64,000 nt of DNA from Trifolium pratense (Eukaryota; Streptophyta; Magnoliopsida; Fabales; Fabaceae): assembly GCF_020283565.1 (NCBI RefSeq), contig NC_060062.1:57000439-57064438 (forward strand). The letters run 5' to 3'. The notes beneath the pieces were generated by a model. That model searched no databases. It was not told the DNA's origin and was given only the letters and a program-made list of their open reading frames with translations. Every line of letters starts with the position of its first letter. The first letter of the stretch is position 1. The position numbers and the translations under genes were made by a program. This document shows, piece after piece, positions 40,756-51,550 of the stretch.

Positions 40756-42988
40756 CGACCCGTTTTTCGTATTCGTATATTTTATTAAATGTTATTTTAT
40801 TTATTAATTGGCTTTTATTATTTTAGTGAGCGACGAATAATTATTTAGCCGAACGTAAGTTATTAGACGCGAGAACCTTTGTTTTGGGCTTATGGGCGTG
40901 AGAGGTAATGGGCCTAAGCCAATTGGGCTTGGTTCATGACCATGGGAAGTAGTATAAGTAGCAAGTCAAACATATGAATAGTATTACAATTCATTTCTTT
41001 GAGTTTTGAGTGAGTAGAGCAAGAGCAAAACCATAGAGCTAAGCTAGGGTTTGATCAAGAGAGAAAGCTTGAGCAAGAGAAGGCTTGGATCATCACCAAA
41101 CTTAAGGTAAGAGATTAGAATTCATGATTCTTGAGTGGCAAGGAGAGGGGAGATTGTCTATGTCTCCATTCCCGAACTCTCCCACTCAATTTCTTTTAGA
41201 TTTTGATTAAGCTTTTGTATGTGAGTATGATGTTCTTCATCATCACTTTGTATGTGTTAATCACTAGTTTGATTTCATGAAAAATATGCATGTATTTGGA
41301 TCATGTTGAAAAAGTTTATGAAAGTTGCTTAAAACTCAAGTAATTGGCATGATTTTGATTATTAGAGGTATTTGGATGTTTGGAAGGGATGATTAATGTT
41401 CCTTGATACCATATATGTTTGGAATGGCTGTTTATATGAATTTATAACATGTTTGAATGAATTTTTGAGTTGATTTAATGTTAAACCGCCTTAGAAACTC
41501 AAGAACAGATATTTTCTTTCTGGTGTAGTTCGCTAAGCGACCAGGAGTTCGCTGTAGCGAACAGGTTCGCTGGATCTCGCCGAAGCTTGCTATGAGCAGG
41601 TGATTCCCGGGTGAGGTTCGCTTAGGCTCGCTAAGCCTTCGCTCAGCGAATAGTTCGTTGAAGCTCGCCAATGCTCGCCATGAGCAGGTGACTTCCTGGT
41701 GTGGTTCGCCATGTCTCGCTAAGGCTTCGCTTAGCGAAGGCCTCTGTGACAGCAATTCTTGTTGATGTTTGTAAGTGTGGTTAGGCACTTGTAACATGGT
41801 TTAAGAGTATCCTTACATGATTGTTGATACATGTTGATACTGTTAATGCTTATTGTTAATCGTTATATGAATGATAAACGTGTATGCAATAAGTTGTAGC
41901 TTAAAATGAGCAATGTTATGTTTTGGCATTAATGTGCAATGTTAAGTGAATGTGTTAGGATTGTGTTCCCGCATTCATAAAAGTGTAGCTTCGAGCTAGA
42001 GAATCTCATATGGTTGATATGTGTATGCATACATGCATTCATGATTGTATGTGAACATTGGAAACTTGGGTTCCAATAACGAAAATGGATTATGTGTCCA
42101 TAATGAAGCCGAGGATCGGATTAGATGAATCCATGAGTCCGGAGTTGCTATCCAACAGGATATAAAACTGTGTTGGCTTATTCAAGGGAGATAACATGGT
42201 TCGGTAAGTTCCGACATATCCAGCATGATATAAAACTGTTCTTGGTCCACCGTTGGTGAGACACCTTGGTACCACATGCATTTAGTTATGTCTAGGGATG
42301 ACATGACAGTGAATTAATTGGCATTAGATACCTTAGGGTAAATGCGCATATATTTGATAAATGGTATGTGACATTATCTGGTTGAATTGTGTTGAACTTT
42401 ATTAATTGATAATCGTTTAGTGCGATGTTTTGGCGTGAGTTAAATGGTATGTGAAATTAGATACCTTGGTACCTTATGCTCGTATGATATGCGATTATGT
42501 TTTCTAACTCTCTGCTTTGTGTTATTTGCTGGACCTTTGGGGGTTCAGATATTCAGGCTGAGGATTGTGCCGACGTTTAGACTGCTGTTCTAGCGTGGTG
42601 TTGAAGTACCTTTTGGTGAGGAGACTTAGCATAGATTACTCCTCTTAGTACTAGCTTTTGACTAGAGTTTGTAAATAGTAAATGCTCTGGTAATGTAACA
42701 TCGAGTCGGGGTTTTCGCTTGGCTTTCATCGTATATCGGTGTTACCTTTTTGATATGCTAGTTCTTGTATAAGTGACATCCTTAGGGATGAATATGGCTT
42801 ATGTATATATATATGTATATATATGCATGCTTGGTTTGATTGGAATCCGCTGTTGCTTTTCATGTTAAATTTCATGATGCTCTGTGTGTATGCTTGTGTT
42901 TTAATTACCGCGTGGCACTCTGCCTTTACACTTGTTGAAAAGTTTTTAAAATTACGTTTTTAAGGGTAGTATGGGTTAGGGTGTTACA
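40751..42988 (+). repeat. C1 3' LTR
   Basis: 2,238 bases. Nearly identical to the 5' LTR except for a patch: 42441-42473 is replaced by TAAATGGTATGTGAAATTAG-like text assembled from nearby LTR phrases. About eight further differences cluster up to 42665. Candidate intron 41107-42548. The telo-box TAGGGTTT is intact at 41045-41052. Confidence 0.93.
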
Positions 42989-44156
42989 ATAAGCAAATAA
43001 AACAGTCGCCAGTTTTCAAGAATTATATTTGATTTAAAAACACTAATCTCAGCTCTCGCAAATCTTGACTAGCGTTATACTTAGATAAAATAAATGCTCA
43101 GCTCTCACGCGCTCACTTACCTATATAAGTACTTTTGAAAATCAATATAAAACTCATTAATCCTAAATAGCTCTCGCGGACTTTAGAACTAACGGTCAGT
43201 TTTAACTATCTGGCCCTAAACCTCAACTCTCGTCAATGTTGGTTTATTGCCTTTAAAACAATCCTCACTCTCGTGACGAATTATTTGAAAACGTATTTAT
43301 TTAAAATTGGTGGTTGAAAACTATTAAGCACGAATTAACTACCGAACCCCTATTAGCTACTAACTACACATCCTAGCAACGCTAAATTTAGCTAGACATA
43401 ACTAAAACTAAAGACATAAAATAAATAAATAAAAATAAAGACATTAAATAAAAACAGAAAAATAAAATAAATAAAATAAGCATAAAAATAAAGAAAAGAA
43501 AATAAAATAAAGAACCTGAATTAATAAAAGAAATCTTGGGTACGGACACCGACAGCGCAACAGCAGGAAATAAAAATATTAAACTAAGAGAAGAAACCAA
43601 GAATTAAATCTAGTCTCAATTCCCTTCCTCAACTGTTACAAGTTGGTGTGTAAAAATGTAAGAAAAGACACATATTTATACTAGTAGGTAGGAGACCAAG
43701 ACAATTGAAATAGGCGATGTGGGACTTGTGGCAATTGAAATTCATGCATGCTGAAGAAGCTTGTGGCGGGCGCCACATGGATGTGTTTGGCGGTCAGCAC
43801 ACTTGTGTTGTTGTGCTAGTTGAAATTTCATGTATATTGTTGTGCTGAAGCTTGTTATTGCATTAACTTAAATTGGTTCACATGTTGTAGTTGTGGCGAG
43901 CAGCATGAATGGTGTATGTGATGGGTCACGCAGGTGTGGTCCATATGGGCTGCACTTGTGTGGTCCTTTTTGTCCTTTTTTAATCCATTTTTGCTACATT
44001 TCTCTTTGTTTTTATCAATGTGTCCTTTTTAGCATGTTCCGGTGTAAGTAACTGAAAAACATAAAAATACTAAAGTAATACGATGAAAATGTAGAAATAA
44101 ATAGTAAAAACATAGGCTAAATTAACTAAATATATAGTACATTTTCCGGTGTATCA
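42989..44156 (-). repeat. Athila-like LTR, inner part, ending at F internal DNA
   Basis: Ends GGTGTATCA at 44156 before CCCCTAAACTT, the minus-strand purine tract of F. Its first 370 bases resemble 29460-29790 (shared TCTCAGCTCTCGCAAATCTT), which should not happen if the two pieces were consecutive parts of one LTR without internal repeats. Confidence 0.6.
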
Positions 44157-45717
44157 AACTCCCCTAAACTTGAACCATTGCTTGTCCTCAAGCAATTTAG
44201 CTTGCATATAGAAAACTTTTAAAATGCGAAGCAACTCACACACACAGACTTAGAGAAAAATAACATCACAAGTACTCATACGTGGTCAAAATTTCAAATC
44301 GGCTAAGATTAATTAGTTAGGTTCTTACACAATCGAGAAGGGTATTTCAACGACACACAAAGTTCTCCCTCTTATACATACCGAATTTGGATCATGCCGT
44401 TGTACTAAAATCTAAATCCTCTCCTTTTGTTTCATCCTTTTTCATTCTAGACAGTCACATTAAGACCCTTTATCTATGTCACACACATGGTAAGAAAGCC
44501 GGTTAGCGTCTTTAGTCATCTTTTTCAACTCGCAATTATACAAATTTTTGTATTAGCAATCATATAAATATATTTTTTTTCCAAGGTTTAACCGTATTAC
44601 CACAGTATGACCTTATATTATTTTTTTCCTTTAAGGTTTAACCGTATTACCACAGTATGACCTTAAGAATTTGCTTAGATGATTCGCTTATATTCATCGA
44701 CAAACCTACTTAATGTGTGACTTTATAGATGGTGTCCGACTGGATAGATAAACTACTAAAGGATTCCACAAATTTAAATCAGGAGATTTTGGCACAATGG
44801 TTATTCAAATTGATATCTATACTAGGGAGACTTCTGGGTGTTGGAAAAATACCGATTTTGTTGTGAAATTCCCTAATTTCCTTAACTTAGCCTCTCGTCT
44901 TCTCTTAACCTATATACTTTCTAAGTGAGCTATTATCCTAAGTCTTTGGAAAAAAAAATTTAATTTGGCTCAAGAAAAGGAAAAATTTAGAAAACCAAAG
45001 AAGATACTATAAATTCAATTTTTTTATTATGCGAAAGGAAATAAAAATTCAAATAACTAAAAATTAAAAGTAAATAAAGATAGTAGAATACTCCCCTAAA
45101 CTTAAATCCAACAGTGTCCTCACTGTTGCGACTCAAGAGCAGAATTGGAGCGTAAAACCTGTGGTAGATCATGGGGGAGGTTGTTGATAATTTTGGAAAT
45201 TATTGAACTGAAGCCTTAAACCGCCTAGCTCTTGTATGACATTGTCGAGCTGCTGTTGACGGTGCTCTTCTGAACTCTCTCATTGGTTGTGATAGCCCTG
45301 CATTTGATGTTGGCTTTGAAGAATTTGTGCTTATTGGGCTTGCATGAATTCCATTCGTTCCAACATCTCCTCTTGTTGCTGATGCATCGCATAAAAGAGT
45401 CCATCGCGCTCCTCGTTGATAGCATTTAGAGCGCGCATTTCATAGAACACATCATCGACGGTACTCTATCTTGACGAGGAAGAACTGCCTGCAAAAGTGT
45501 TAGAAAAATGTGTAGTGTGTGCAGGTGGAACGATGTTGGCGCCCCCACCAGCGGCAACATTTTGAGAAATGTGCGTGGGAGCTCTATTAGTCACAGGATC
45601 ATCAGAGATAGTCATAAAAAAAAATCAAAAATAAAAGAAAGCAAAAATTAAACAAGAATTAAAGAAAACTCATGGGTTGCCTCTCATGCAGCGCTTTGTT
45701 TAACGTCGGTTAGCTCG
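44157..45717 (-). mobile_element. Athila-like element F, internal 3' region
   Basis: Minus-strand internal DNA. It holds the purine tract near 44157-44170, a long untranslated stretch with a repeated TTTAACCGTATTACCACAGT phrase near 44587 and 44638, and a degenerate Gln-rich coding remnant near 45180-45600 (frames broken by several stops). At 45672-45717 is the GACGTTAAACAAAGCGCT block shared with element A. It is cut by D at 45718 and resumes at 51332. Confidence 0.65.
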
Positions 45718-45722
45718 ACTTC
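45718..45722. repeat. left target-site duplication of element D (ACTTC)
   Basis: ACTTC at both ends of D (second copy 51327-51331). Confidence 0.95.
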
Positions 45723-46391
45723 TGGTACGAAAATTGACCAAGAGGAGTTGAAAATCAACACAAGTGACATTCAAAGGGAAGTTAATGGCGTGGGGACTGT
45801 TTGGAATCCTCATCAAGGGCTGAGTTTAATTACTTGGTTATTTTAAGCATTTTCATCAATTAAGACAAATAAAATTCAGCCATTTAAAGCCTTTCCAAGA
45901 TGGTTACAAAAGAAGCATAAATGGGACACTCAAGTCCTTAAATAGGCGTGTGACTAATCATGGAAAAGGAGTATCATGAGCTGATTGCATTAAGTCATTT
46001 TATTTCTAGTTAATTGCATTTTTATTACTAGTTTTATTGTGTTTAATTAGGCCTTACTTTTTTTTTCGGCCATATATGCATGTAATTTGATCATTTGCGA
46101 TTATTCAATAAACAAGAACATTTCAGTCCAATTAGAAATTGTGTCTACAATTTTCGCCTGATTATTTGCAAGCGTCGCCTTGAAAATAGTCCGATTAGCT
46201 CAATTGGTGTTGAGTGCTAATCTCGTGTTAGGCTATTGGTGTAGTTTAACATTGCTTATTTCCTTGCTGTTTTCGCTAAAACCCAACAAACAAACACCTA
46301 AAACACTTAATAGAATTCGACTAATAAGGGTGGTACCTAGTACCTTCGTTATTGGTTGTTTGCTTCCGTTACCACACCCTGATTCGTATCA
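45723..46391 (+). repeat. element D 5' LTR
   Basis: TGGTACGAAAATTG...GATTCGTATCA. Its first 124 bases equal the part of the 3' LTR that encodes the polyprotein C-terminus. A tRNA-like stretch with a TAGCTCAATTGG A-box lies at 46196-46207. Confidence 0.95.
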
Positions 46392-46395
46392 TTAG

Positions 46396-46407
46396 TGGCA
46401 TCAGAGC
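46396..46407 (+). other. primer-binding site of D (tRNA-Met, one mismatch)
   Basis: TGGCATCAGAGC four bases after the LTR; it differs by one base from TGGTATCAGAGC. Confidence 0.8.
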
Positions 46408-46437
46408 ACGGTTCTGATTCCGTGTTACGTGACAACA

Positions 46438-49400
46438 ATGGATTTCAACAGTGATGATTTCATGGACAAATTGCGTGAAGCCTTAAGGAACGTTGACATG
46501 AGAGATGAACGATGGAGGCCTAGATGGGGTGAACCACGTCCAAACGTGGATGAGTTCAAAATCACCGAACTACCTGAATTTAATGGTAGTGCAGACCCGG
46601 AGGTTTATTTAGAATGAGAGCGCAAGATTGATAGAATGTTTGATTTCAAGGATCTTGATGATGAGAATCGTTGCAAATATGCGATTCTGAAACTTAGCAA
46701 AAGTGCATCGTTGTGGTATGAGGGTTTGAAGGCTAGAAGGACACGAGATGGGAAGGAGAAAATCCACTCTTGGGAGTCCTTGAAGAGGAAGTTGCGCAAA
46801 AGATATGTACCATCAAACCACCGACTGAATTTGTATAAAAAGATTGCAGATTTGGTGCAAGGCAAAATGAGTGTCACTGAATACATTGATGAGTTTGAGA
46901 ACCTATGCCTAATGGGTGAAGTGGAGGAAAATGAAGAGCAAAGAATGAGCCGTTTCCTTCGTGGGCTGAATAAGAACATAGCTTTTGCTGTTGAGCAATG
47001 TAACTACACAGATTTCACCACTTTGTGCACCTTGTGTTTGAAGATTGAAAATCAAAACAAGAGTAGATATAATGCTGGGAGTTCTAGTGGTTGGTCCAAG
47101 GGAGGTGTGTCGGGTAGTGCAAATCCAGCCCCTAACACTAAACCAATGGTGAATCAACCGAAACAAAGTGAGGCCGCTCCTAAACAACCCATTGCCACGG
47201 CCAAGGAGACTAATCTGTCAAAGGTTAGGTGTTTCAAGTGTCAAGGCTTTGGACACTTTGCTAGGGCTTGCCCTAATCAACGAGTTGTGACCCTCCGAGA
47301 AGCAATTAGCATGCGTGATGAGTTGATGAAGGAAGAAGAAGAATCTGGTGGCAATATTGAAAGTGATGGAGTTGAAATTGTTGAAGATGATGATGATGAG
47401 GTAGAAGTATATGGACCTCCCATATATGATACCTTGATGCTAAGAACTTTGCAAGTCAAGGCTGTACCCGTGGAAGGAGATCAAAGAAATCAAATCTTCT
47501 ACACTAAGGGTCAAGTGAAAGATAAGTGGTGTAGTATCATTGTGGATGGAGGTAGTTGTACCAATGCGGCTTCAACTGAAATGGTGTCTAAATTAGGATT
47601 GCTCACAACAAAACATCCTAAGCCTTATGCGCTACATTGGTTGGACAATGGAAGTAGCATAAATGTTACAAGGCAGACGCGTGTGGGACTAACCATGGGA
47701 TCTTATGTTGATGAAATCTTGTGTGATGTGGTACCTATGGATGCAAGTCACATACTTTTGGGACGCCCTTGGCAATTTGATAGGGATGTCACGCATAGAG
47801 GAAGGTCCAATGAGCATGAATTGAACTTCAATGGCAAGAGGATTGTGTTGAAACCAATGGCGTCAAATGAAGTCCGTTCCATGATTACAAAAAGAGGTAA
47901 AAAGCCTAGCCTCACTATGTTTGCTACTGAAAATGAAGTGAAGGATGCTATTGATAATGGTGAATTAGTCTACATGTTGGTTGCAAAGAATGCTAAGCAA
48001 GACGATGTAGAGACTCCTCTTAAACAACAATTGGAGGCTGTTTTGGGTGAGAATGAAGATGTGTTTCCAAGTGAACTACCAAATGGTTTGCCACCTATCC
48101 GTGGGATTGAGCATCAAATTGATCTAATTCCGGGAGTTCCATTACCAAACAAGGCTGCATATAGGTGTAATCCAGAGGAGACAAAGGAGTTGCAACGGCA
48201 AATTGAAGAATTGATAAGCATGGGTTATGTGCGTGAATCAATGAGCCCATGTGCTGTTCCGACATTGTTGGTTCCTAAGAAGGATGGATCATGGAGAATG
48301 TGTATTGATAGTAGGGCGGTGAACAACATAACCATCAAATATCGTTTTCCCATTCCAAGACTAGATGATATGCTTGATGAGTTACATGGATCGGTTATCT
48401 TCTCAAAAATTGATCTAAGGAGTGGATATCACCAAATCAGAATGCGTGAAGGTGATGAATGGAATACGGCATTCAAGACTAAGCATGGTCTATATGAATG
48501 GCTAGTTATGCCATTTGGGCTCACAAATGCACCTAGCACCTTTATGAGGCTCATGAACGAAGTACTCAAGCCCTTTTTGGGTAAGTTTGTTGTTGTTTAT
48601 CTTGATGACATATTGGTGTATAGCAAATCTATTGAGGAGCATTTCACTCATTTGAAACAAATCTTTGAGACCCTAAGAGCACAAAAACTATATGGGAAGA
48701 AGGAAAAGTGTGATTTCTTGGTTGAAAGTGTGGTGTTTCTTGGATATGTGGTGTCTAAAGATGGAGTATCCGTTGATCAAACAAAAGTGGATGCTATCAA
48801 GACTTGGCCGAGCCCTACAACAGTTTCGGAGGTGAGATCTTTCCTTGGTCTTGCATCATTTTATCGGCGCTTTATCCAGAATTTTAGCACTATAGCAAGT
48901 CCTATGACCGAATGTTTGAAGAAGGGTGCGTTTGGGTGGAATGAACAAGCACAAAAGGCTTTTGAATTGATCAAGTTAAAGCTTTGTGAAGCTCCTGTTT
49001 TAGCTTTACCCGATTTCACTCAACCATTTGAAGTTGAATGTGATGCTAGTGGAGTTGGCATTGGGGCTGTTTTGATACAAAACAAAAGGCCTATAGCTTA
49101 TTTCTCGGAGAAATTGGGAGGAGCCAGATTGAACTATTGCACCTATGACAAAGAGTTCTATGCCATTGTGAGAGCTCTTGATCATTGGAATCATTATTTG
49201 CGTTCTAATCACTTTATATTACATTCAGATCATGAGTCTTTGAAGTATATCAATGGGCAACAAAAGTTGAGTCCAAGGCATGCTAAATGGGTTGAATTTC
49301 TTCAATCTTTTAATTTCTCTTCAAAATACAAAGATGGTAAGAGTAATGTGGTGGCTGATGCACTTTCAAGGAGGTATGCTTTAATTTCAATTCTTGAAAC

Positions 49401-50781
49401 TCGCTTACTTGGTTTTGAGACTTTGAAAGATTATTATAAAGAAGATGTGGATTTTGGTGAAATATACTCTAATTGTGAGAATGGAGCATTTGGAAAGTAC
49501 ATAGTGCAGGATGGATTTTTATTCAAGGAGAATCGGCTTTGCATCCCAAGGCATTCAATTCGTGAGTTACTAGTTCGTGAAGCTCATGGTGGAGGTTTGG
49601 CTGGTCATTTTGGCATTACAAAGACCTTGGAGATTTTAAAAGAACACTTTCATTGGCCAAAGATGTTAGGAGATGTGCAAAAAGTCATTAGCAAGTGTGT
49701 TACTTGTCATATGGCAAAGAGTTCTTTCAAACCAGGGGCGTATACTCCCTTGCCAACGCCTAGTGGTCCTTGGATGGATGTGAGCATGGATTTCATTGTG
49801 GCTTTGCCCCGTACACAGCGAGGTAAAGATGCTATTATGGTTGTTGTTGATAGGTTTTCAAAGATGGCACATTTTGTAGCTTGTCACAAAACAGATGATG
49901 CTAGTAATGTTGCTGATTTGTACTTTCGTGAGATTGTGCGTTTACATGGAGTTCCTAAAACTATTGTTTCCGATCGTGATTCAAAGTTTTTGAGTTATTT
50001 TTGGAACACATTATGGAGGAAATTAGGTACTAAGTTGCTGTTTAGTACTTCCCATCACCCTCAAACCGATGGACAAACCGAGGTGACTAATAGAACTCTT
50101 GGTACTTTGCTGCGTGGTCTGGTTAGTAAAACTCAAAAGGATTGGGACTTGAAGCTAGCTCATGCTGAATTTGCCTACAACCGGTCCCCTACATATGCTA
50201 CTAATCATTCTCCTTTTGAAGTTGTTTATGGTGTGAATCCTTACTTGCCATTGGATTTGATAGTTATGCCAAAAGAGGAGTTAGTTCATCCAGATGTCGA
50301 GGCCAAACTCAAAGCAATGATCAAGCTACATAAGCAAGTGCAAGAAAGAATCAAGGCCGTGAATGAAGTTTACAAGCAAAGGTCCAAGAATAAGAAGCCT
50401 AAGTTATTCAATGAAGGTGATCTTGTGTGGGTCCATTTGAGAAAAGAAAGATTCCCAAGCAAGAGAAAGAATAAGCTCATGCCTAGAGCTGATGGTCCTT
50501 TCAAAGTTATATCAAAGATCAATGACAATGCATACAAGATTGATTTGCCCGGAGAATATGGAGTACATGCTACTTTCAATGTTGGAGATCTCTCACCGTA
50601 TTTAGATGATGATGGTATTCAAGAATTGAGGTCAATTCCTTTCAAAGAGGGAGGGGATGGTACGAAAATTGACCAAGAGGAGTTGAAAATCAACACAAGT
50701 GACATTCAAAGGGAAGTTAATGGCGTGGGGACTGTTTGGAATCCTCATCAAGGGCTGAGTTTAATTACTTGGTTATTTTAA
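46438..50781 (+). pseudogene. element D gag-pol polyprotein, one nonsense codon
   Basis: Start chosen at the ATG at 46438 (MDFNSDDFMDKL), 30 bases after the primer site. A TGA at 46615-46617 stands where the gag family has Trp before ERKIDRMF; otherwise the frame is open to 50781. Order: gag; one zinc knuckle (CFKCQGFGHFARAC) near residue 264; protease VDGGSCTN near 370; RT with YLDD near 722; RNase H (ECDAS) near 867; integrase HHCC near 1050; then MDF, SDRDSKF and QTDGQTE carrying the DDE triad. All catalytic residues visible are intact. The last 41 residues are encoded inside the 3' LTR. Readthrough or repair of one codon would separate this copy from a full-length product. Confidence 0.94.
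50644..50657 (+). other. polypurine tract of D, within the coding region
   Basis: AAAGAGGGAGGGGA directly before the 3' LTR; it is also codons of the polyprotein (KEGGD). Confidence 0.85.
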
Positions 50782-51326
50782 GCATTTTCATCAATTAAGA
50801 CAAATAAAATTCAGCCATTTAAAGCCTTTCCAAGATGGTTACAAAAGAAGCATAAATGGGACACTCAAGGCCTTAAATAGGCGTGTGACTAATCATGGAA
50901 AATTAGTATCATGAGCTGATTGCATTAAGTCATTTTATTTCTAGTTAATTGCATTTTTATTACTAGTTTTATTGTGTTTAATTAGGCCTTACTGTTTTTT
51001 TCGGCCATATATGCATGTAATTTGATCATTTGCGATTATTCAATAAACAAGAACATTTCAGTCCAATTAGAAATTGTGTCTACAATTTTCGCCTGATTAT
51101 TTGCAAGCGTCGCCTTGAAAATAGTCCGATTAGCTCAATTGGTGTTGAGTGCTAATCTCGTGTTAGGCTATTGGTGTAGTTTAACATTGCTTATTTCCTT
51201 GCTGTTTTCGCTAAAACCCAAGAAACAAACACCTAAAACACTTAATAGAATTCGACTAATAAGGGTGGTACCTAGTACCTTCGTTATTGGTTGTTTGCTT
51301 CCGTTACCACACCCTGATTCGTATCA
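50658..51326 (+). repeat. element D 3' LTR
   Basis: 669 bases; five hand-counted differences from the 5' LTR (for example CAAGTCC/CAAGGCC, AAAGGAG/AAATTAG, CCCAACAA/CCCAAGAA). It contains the last 124 bases of the polyprotein frame. Confidence 0.95.
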
Positions 51327-51331
51327 ACTTC
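51327..51331. repeat. right target-site duplication of element D (ACTTC)
   Basis: Matches 45718-45722. Confidence 0.95.
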
Positions 51332-51550
51332 TTAACCCTTTAGATTAGTATGCTGCCTCTTCCAAACTCACGTTCTTAAAATTATGCCCAACATCCTTAG
51401 GTCTCCATTTGAACATGTCAAACCATCTCATAGGTGTTTTCCTTTTTCTTTTCTTTTTCTTGGAGGCAAACAGAGATGTTTTATTTTGGAAGATATTACT
51501 TTCTGGGTGGGCTTTTAGTATGTCGGGAGGTACTCGTTTAAAGGGTGTGT
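51332..51550 (-). pseudogene. element F coding remnant, C-terminal end
   Basis: Minus strand, open from 51550 to a stop near 51346; it contains KKKKRKRKTPMRWFDMFKWR. It leads straight, once D is removed, into the GACGTTAAACAAAGCGCT block at 45672-45717, so it is the end of an upstream F ORF. Truncated by C2 at 51551. The protein family is not recognised with confidence. Confidence 0.55.

Larger units (their letters stand above)
29794..42988 (+). mobile_element. element C1: full-length chromovirus (Tekay-like), with a CACTA insertion
   Basis: 5' LTR 29794-36267 (interrupted by a 4.2-kb CACTA element), primer site, one gag-pol frame with a nonsense codon, chromodomain-like C-terminus, purine tract, and 3' LTR 40751-42988. 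The flanks are TTAAG and ATAAG, an imperfect 5-bp match. Both outer flanks resemble Athila-like LTR sequence but are not simply continuous, which suggests rearrangement after insertion. Confidence 0.92.
45723..51326 (+). mobile_element. element D: complete chromovirus-type Ty3/gypsy element, CRM-like
   Basis: 5,604 bases with identical-length LTRs (669 each), primer site, one long gag-pol frame with a single stop, purine tract and ACTTC duplications. By eye the LTRs differ at five positions, so it is young. The missing chromodomain, the VDGGSCTNAAS protease motif and a polyprotein that runs into the 3' LTR suggest the CRM group, which favours centromeric chromatin; clade placement needs a tree. 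Confidence 0.94.

Noticed and set aside
46196..46270. A genuine tRNA gene in the D LTR
   Set aside because: A-box and two arms are suggestive, but the T-arm/B-box and acceptor stem pairing are missing; kept only as a finding.
46180..46395. 71-residue ORF in the D 5' LTR (also in the 3' LTR)
   Set aside because: It lies in U5 across the tRNA-like stretch, ends at the primer site and has no features of a protein.
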